From: Pseudolabrys sp.
GTDB taxonomy: Bacteria > Pseudomonadota > Alphaproteobacteria > Rhizobiales > Xanthobacteraceae
Length of the DNA stretch: 8,886 bases
Assembly: GCA_029945495.1 (NCBI GenBank)
Contig: JAQSCR010000558.1
Coordinates: 1 to 8,886 of the forward strand
Reading direction: 5' to 3'
Below the pieces are notes generated by a model. The model ran no database searches and had not been told where the DNA came from. It was given only the letters and a program-made list of their open reading frames with translations. Position numbers and translations under genes: made by a program. Below, in pieces: positions 6,855 to 8,886 of the stretch; position 1 is the stretch's first letter; each line of letters opens with the position of its first letter.

Positions 6855-7031
6855 ATGACCGACAAAGCAGCCGAAAAGCCGAAAGAGCACGCCGCCGAAG
6901 AGCGGACCCGGATCAAGAAGGAAGAAGACAAGGTCACCATCAATTCGGACGAGAGTTTTCCGGCGTCAGATCCGCCGTCGTTCAATCCCGGCATCACCGG
7001 CGCCGCCGACGTGAAGAAGAAGAAGCACTAG
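6855..7031 (+). CDS. Small charged protein with SFPASDPPS motif, likely stress-induced
   Basis: 58 aa, soluble, no signal peptide or membrane segment. The first 28 residues are Lys/Glu-rich (EERTRIKKEEDK) and probably helical or disordered; then comes SDESFPASDPPSFNPGITGA (31-50) and a KKKKH tail. The DESFPASDPP motif recurs in short uncharacterised proteins of Hyphomicrobiales (recalled; no search was run), and no function is known to me. The ATG at 6855 is chosen because GAGGAG (6842-6847) sits 7 nt upstream. The same frame is open further 5', but that would overlap the ThDP gene and include the promoter. An EcfG-type promoter at 6773-6797 and a terminator at 7053-7085 frame it as a monocistronic unit. 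It is probably unrelated to the catabolic genes around it. Confidence 0.75.
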   Translation: MTDKAAEKPKEHAAEERTRIKKEEDKVTINSDESFPASDPPSFNPGITGAADVKKKKH

Positions 7032-7052
7032 TTTCAAGCGGCCGATCAAACG

Positions 7053-7085
7053 AAAAATGCCCGGCAAATGGCCGGGCATTTTTTT
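7053..7085. terminator. Bidirectional rho-independent terminator between convergent units
   Basis: Perfect 13-bp stem: AAAAATGCCCGGC (7053-7065) and GCCGGGCATTTTT (7071-7083), loop AAATG, T-run 7079-7085 on the plus strand. The A-run on the left gives a T-run for minus-strand transcripts. It sits 21 nt after the small gene and 11 nt beyond the 3' end of the dehydrogenase gene, so it can end both. Confidence 0.93.
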
Positions 7086-7096
7086 GTGCGTTGGAT

Positions 7097-8005
7097 TTAT
7101 TGGTCGTTGGCGCGGGCGGCCTTCAAGTGCTGCACGACCTTCAGCCGCAGCGCCGCCTGCTGCTCTGGCGTCCATTTGCGGAAGCCCTCGCCGGATTTGA
7201 AGCCGAGCTTGCCGTCCTTCACCAGTTTTTCGAGATAGGGCGAAGGTCCCGGCCGGCTGTCGATGTCGCCCAGCACGTTCTGATGGATCGCCAGCGTGAG
7301 GTCGGTGCCGACCATGTCGGCATTCTCCAGCGGCCCGAGCACGGCAAGCCTGCGCCCGAAGGCCGATTTGATCACGCTATCGACGGTCTCGGCGTCGCAA
7401 ATGCCGTTTTCGACCAGCGATATCGCCTCGCGCCACAGCGCGTGTTGCAGCCGGTTGCCGATGAAGCCCGGCACGTCCTTCTTCACATGCGCAGGCTTCT
7501 TGCCGGCATCGGCGTGCAGCTTCATGGTGAAGTCGACGGTCGCCGGGCTCGTCCATTGCGTTTCTATCACTTCGACCAAAGGCACCAGGAACGGCGGGTT
7601 CCACCAATGGGTGCCGAGCGCGCGCTCGCGTCGCGCCAGGTTCTGCATGATCGCGGTGATCGGAAGGACCGAGGTGTTGCTGGCCAGGATCGTGTCCGGC
7701 CGCACCAGCGGTTCGATTTCAGCGAACAATTTCTGCTTGAGCGCCAAGTCTTCCAGCACGGCTTCGACGACATAGTCGGCGCTGATCACAGCCTTGGCGA
7801 TATCCGCTTCGGGCGTGACGCGATTCACGGCGCCTTCGTCGTCGCCGAGATCCTTGAGGTTGGCGACAATCCGCGCCTTGACGGTGTCGAGCGAGGCAGG
7901 AAACGCGTCGTAGATCGTAACGTCATGACCGGCGAGCGCGAAGACCTGCGCGATGCCGTGGCCCATCAGGCCGGCGCCGATGACGGCGATGCGCGCTTTG
8001 CTCAT
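7097..8005 (-). CDS. 3-hydroxyacyl-CoA dehydrogenase-family NAD-dependent dehydrogenase
   Basis: 302 aa, cytoplasmic. The N-terminal Rossmann domain has GAGLMG (10-15) and an acidic residue ending the second strand (D33), which favours NAD over NADP. SNTS is at 109-112. The catalytic dyad is H133 in GTHWWNPP and E145 in LVEVI, with the 12-residue spacing of human HAD H158/E170. The C-terminal domain has DVPGFIGNRLQHALWREA and PLENADMVGTDLTLAIH. The WWNPP and GNRLQHALWREA stretches place it nearer the single-domain 3-hydroxyacyl/hydroxyacid branch (which includes lambda-crystallin and carnitine dehydrogenase) than FadB-type beta-oxidation proteins, so the substrate may be a free beta-hydroxy acid rather than a CoA ester. 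Start: ATG at 8005, 2 nt after the SDR stop; the in-frame TTG at 8011 would overlap the SDR gene. It is the second gene of a two-gene operon and runs into the terminator at 7053-7085. Confidence 0.93.
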   Translation of the reverse strand: MSKARIAVIGAGLMGHGIAQVFALAGHDVTIYDAFPASLDTVKARIVANLKDLGDDEGAVNRVTPEADIAKAVISADYVVEAVLEDLALKQKLFAEIEPLVRPDTILASNTSVLPITAIMQNLARRERALGTHWWNPPFLVPLVEVIETQWTSPATVDFTMKLHADAGKKPAHVKKDVPGFIGNRLQHALWREAISLVENGICDAETVDSVIKSAFGRRLAVLGPLENADMVGTDLTLAIHQNVLGDIDSRPGPSPYLEKLVKDGKLGFKSGEGFRKWTPEQQAALRLKVVQHLKAARANDQ

Positions 8006-8007
8006 GA

Positions 8008-8811
8008 TCAACCCGCCGTATAGCCGCCGTCGGCATAAAGAATGTGGCCGGTGTAGAAGTCCGACGCCTTCGAGGCGAGGAACAGCAGCGGGCCGGCGAG
8101 ATCGGCCGGTTCGCCGAGGCGGCCTTTGGGCACGCGGGCGAGGAAACCGGCGCGCACGGTCTTCGCCCGTTCGGTGTCTTCATACATCCAGGCGGTGAGC
8201 GGCGAGCGGAAGACGGTCGGCCCCAGCGCGTTGACGGTGATGCCGGTGTCGCCCCATTCGCAGCCGAGCGCCTTGGTGATGCCGTCGACCGCCGACTTCG
8301 AGGCGCAATAAGCGGTGTAGCCGGCCGGATGGCCGAGCAGGCCGCGCGCCGACGAGGTGAGGATGACCTTGCCGCCGTCACCCTGCTTGAGCATCTGCTT
8401 GCCGGCGGCGCGCGCCATCAGCCAGGACTGGGTGACATTGGCGTCCATCACGTCGAGGAAATCTTCCGGCTTCTGGTCGACGATCTTGGCGACTTTGTTG
8501 AGGCCCGAAGCGACCACCAGGATGTCGAGCCGGCCGAAGGTGTCGACCGCGGCTTTGACGATTCTGTCGCAGTTTTCTTCCGAGCTCGGCCGCAGCGCCA
8601 CGATCGCGGCCTTGGCGCCGAGCGCTTCGCACTCGGCGGCGACTTTTTTCAGCTCATCCTGTTTGCTCGCGGCGAGGACGACATGGGCGCCGGCGCCGGC
8701 CAAAGTCTTGGCCGACAGCGCGCCGAACGCGCCGGACGCGCCGGTGATGACCGCGACCTTGCCCTTGATGTCGAACAGTGACAGCGGGTTCTTCAGGAAT
8801 GCTTCGGACAT
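8008..8811 (-). CDS. Short-chain dehydrogenase/reductase (SDR)
   Basis: 267 aa classical-size SDR, NAD(P)-dependent oxidoreductase of alcohols or ketones. Cofactor motif TGASGAFG (23-30) departs from TGxxxGxG at its third glycine position. The strand-4 motif usually NNAG reads VVASGLN (99-105), N125 lies in DANV, and the active site is S153/S154 in LTSSARG with Y168 and K172 in YCASK. PTVFRSPLT (198-206) follows the usual PG turn position, and the C-terminus DGGYTAG is typical. No acidic residue ends strand 2 (LAASKQDE); the lysine there hints at NADP(H), weakly. GAGGAA on the minus strand lies about 8 nt upstream of the ATG at 8811, a good ribosome-binding site. It is the first gene of the minus-strand pair and is followed 2 nt later by the dehydrogenase. 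The two may oxidise successive intermediates. Confidence 0.93.
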   Translation of the reverse strand: MSEAFLKNPLSLFDIKGKVAVITGASGAFGALSAKTLAGAGAHVVLAASKQDELKKVAAECEALGAKAAIVALRPSSEENCDRIVKAAVDTFGRLDILVVASGLNKVAKIVDQKPEDFLDVMDANVTQSWLMARAAGKQMLKQGDGGKVILTSSARGLLGHPAGYTAYCASKSAVDGITKALGCEWGDTGITVNALGPTVFRSPLTAWMYEDTERAKTVRAGFLARVPKGRLGEPADLAGPLLFLASKASDFYTGHILYADGGYTAG

Positions 8812-8828
8812 GGAGGTTTCCTCACTCT

Positions 8829-8879
8829 GTGTCCCGGGCGCAACGCAGCACGAAGTGGTGCGCTGCTGAACCGGGACAC
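8829..8879. repeat. Imperfect palindromic (REP-like) element upstream of the SDR gene
   Basis: Outer perfect 9-bp inverted repeat GTGTCCCGG (8829-8837) and CCGGGACAC (8871-8879). Inside are the shorter complementary pairs GCAGC (8845-8849) with GCTGC (8862-8866) and, alternatively, GCAC (8848-8851) with GTGC (8858-8861). The base composition and layout resemble intergenic palindromic repeats common in Bradyrhizobiaceae (recollection, not searched). No T-run follows on either strand. It occupies most of the 75 bp between the SDR start and the window edge, so the SDR promoter is either within it or outside the window. Confidence 0.6.
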
Positions 8880-8886
8880 CGGTTAC

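Noticed and set aside
7091..8023. Plus-strand open frame (310 codons) across the dehydrogenase gene
   Set aside because: The minus strand encodes GAGLMG, SNTS and the His-Glu dyad in a full-length family protein; the plus frame shows no motif.

Overview
The window looks like a high-GC alphaproteobacterial chromosome, most likely Hyphomicrobiales (Bradyrhizobium/Rhodopseudomonas/Pseudolabrys-like). This is inferred from the strong G/C third-position bias, an orphan Bug/TctC binding protein, a short 'SFPASDPPS' protein, an EcfG-type promoter, and palindromic repeats of the type whose translation reads SREGGNPG. No rRNA, tRNA, CRISPR array, IS or phage gene was seen.

Layout. Positions <1-6757 (+) form a tightly packed, probably single transcription unit of five genes: (1) a 5'-truncated fusion of a [2Fe-2S] subunit with the N-terminal half of a xanthine-dehydrogenase-family molybdenum subunit; (2) a separate gene for the C-terminal half of that subunit, carrying the catalytic Glu; (3) a metallo-beta-lactamase-fold hydrolase whose N-terminus contains an in-frame 72-bp palindromic repeat; (4) a periplasmic Bug/TctC solute-binding protein; (5) a thiamine-diphosphate enzyme closest to IolD-type cyclic-dione hydrolases. 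A separate small gene (6855-7031) follows, with a good match to a general-stress (EcfG) promoter. A strong symmetric hairpin at 7053-7085 then closes both sides. On the minus strand, a two-gene operon runs towards that hairpin: an SDR oxidoreductase (8008-8811) followed by a 3-hydroxyacyl-CoA-dehydrogenase-family protein (7097-8005). A second palindromic repeat lies upstream of the SDR at the window edge.

How they may work together (inference). The gene mix suggests a catabolic island. The Bug protein would capture a carboxylated substrate, and the molybdenum hydroxylase would hydroxylate a ring, possibly heteroaromatic. The SDR could oxidise an alcohol, and the ThDP enzyme and/or the MBL hydrolase could open a cyclic dione or lactone. 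The hydroxyacyl-CoA-type dehydrogenase would then feed the product to central metabolism. The substrate cannot be read from the sequence. The most unusual points are the split molybdenum subunit combined with an FeS fusion, the repeat absorbed into the hydrolase reading frame, and the stress-promoter small gene.
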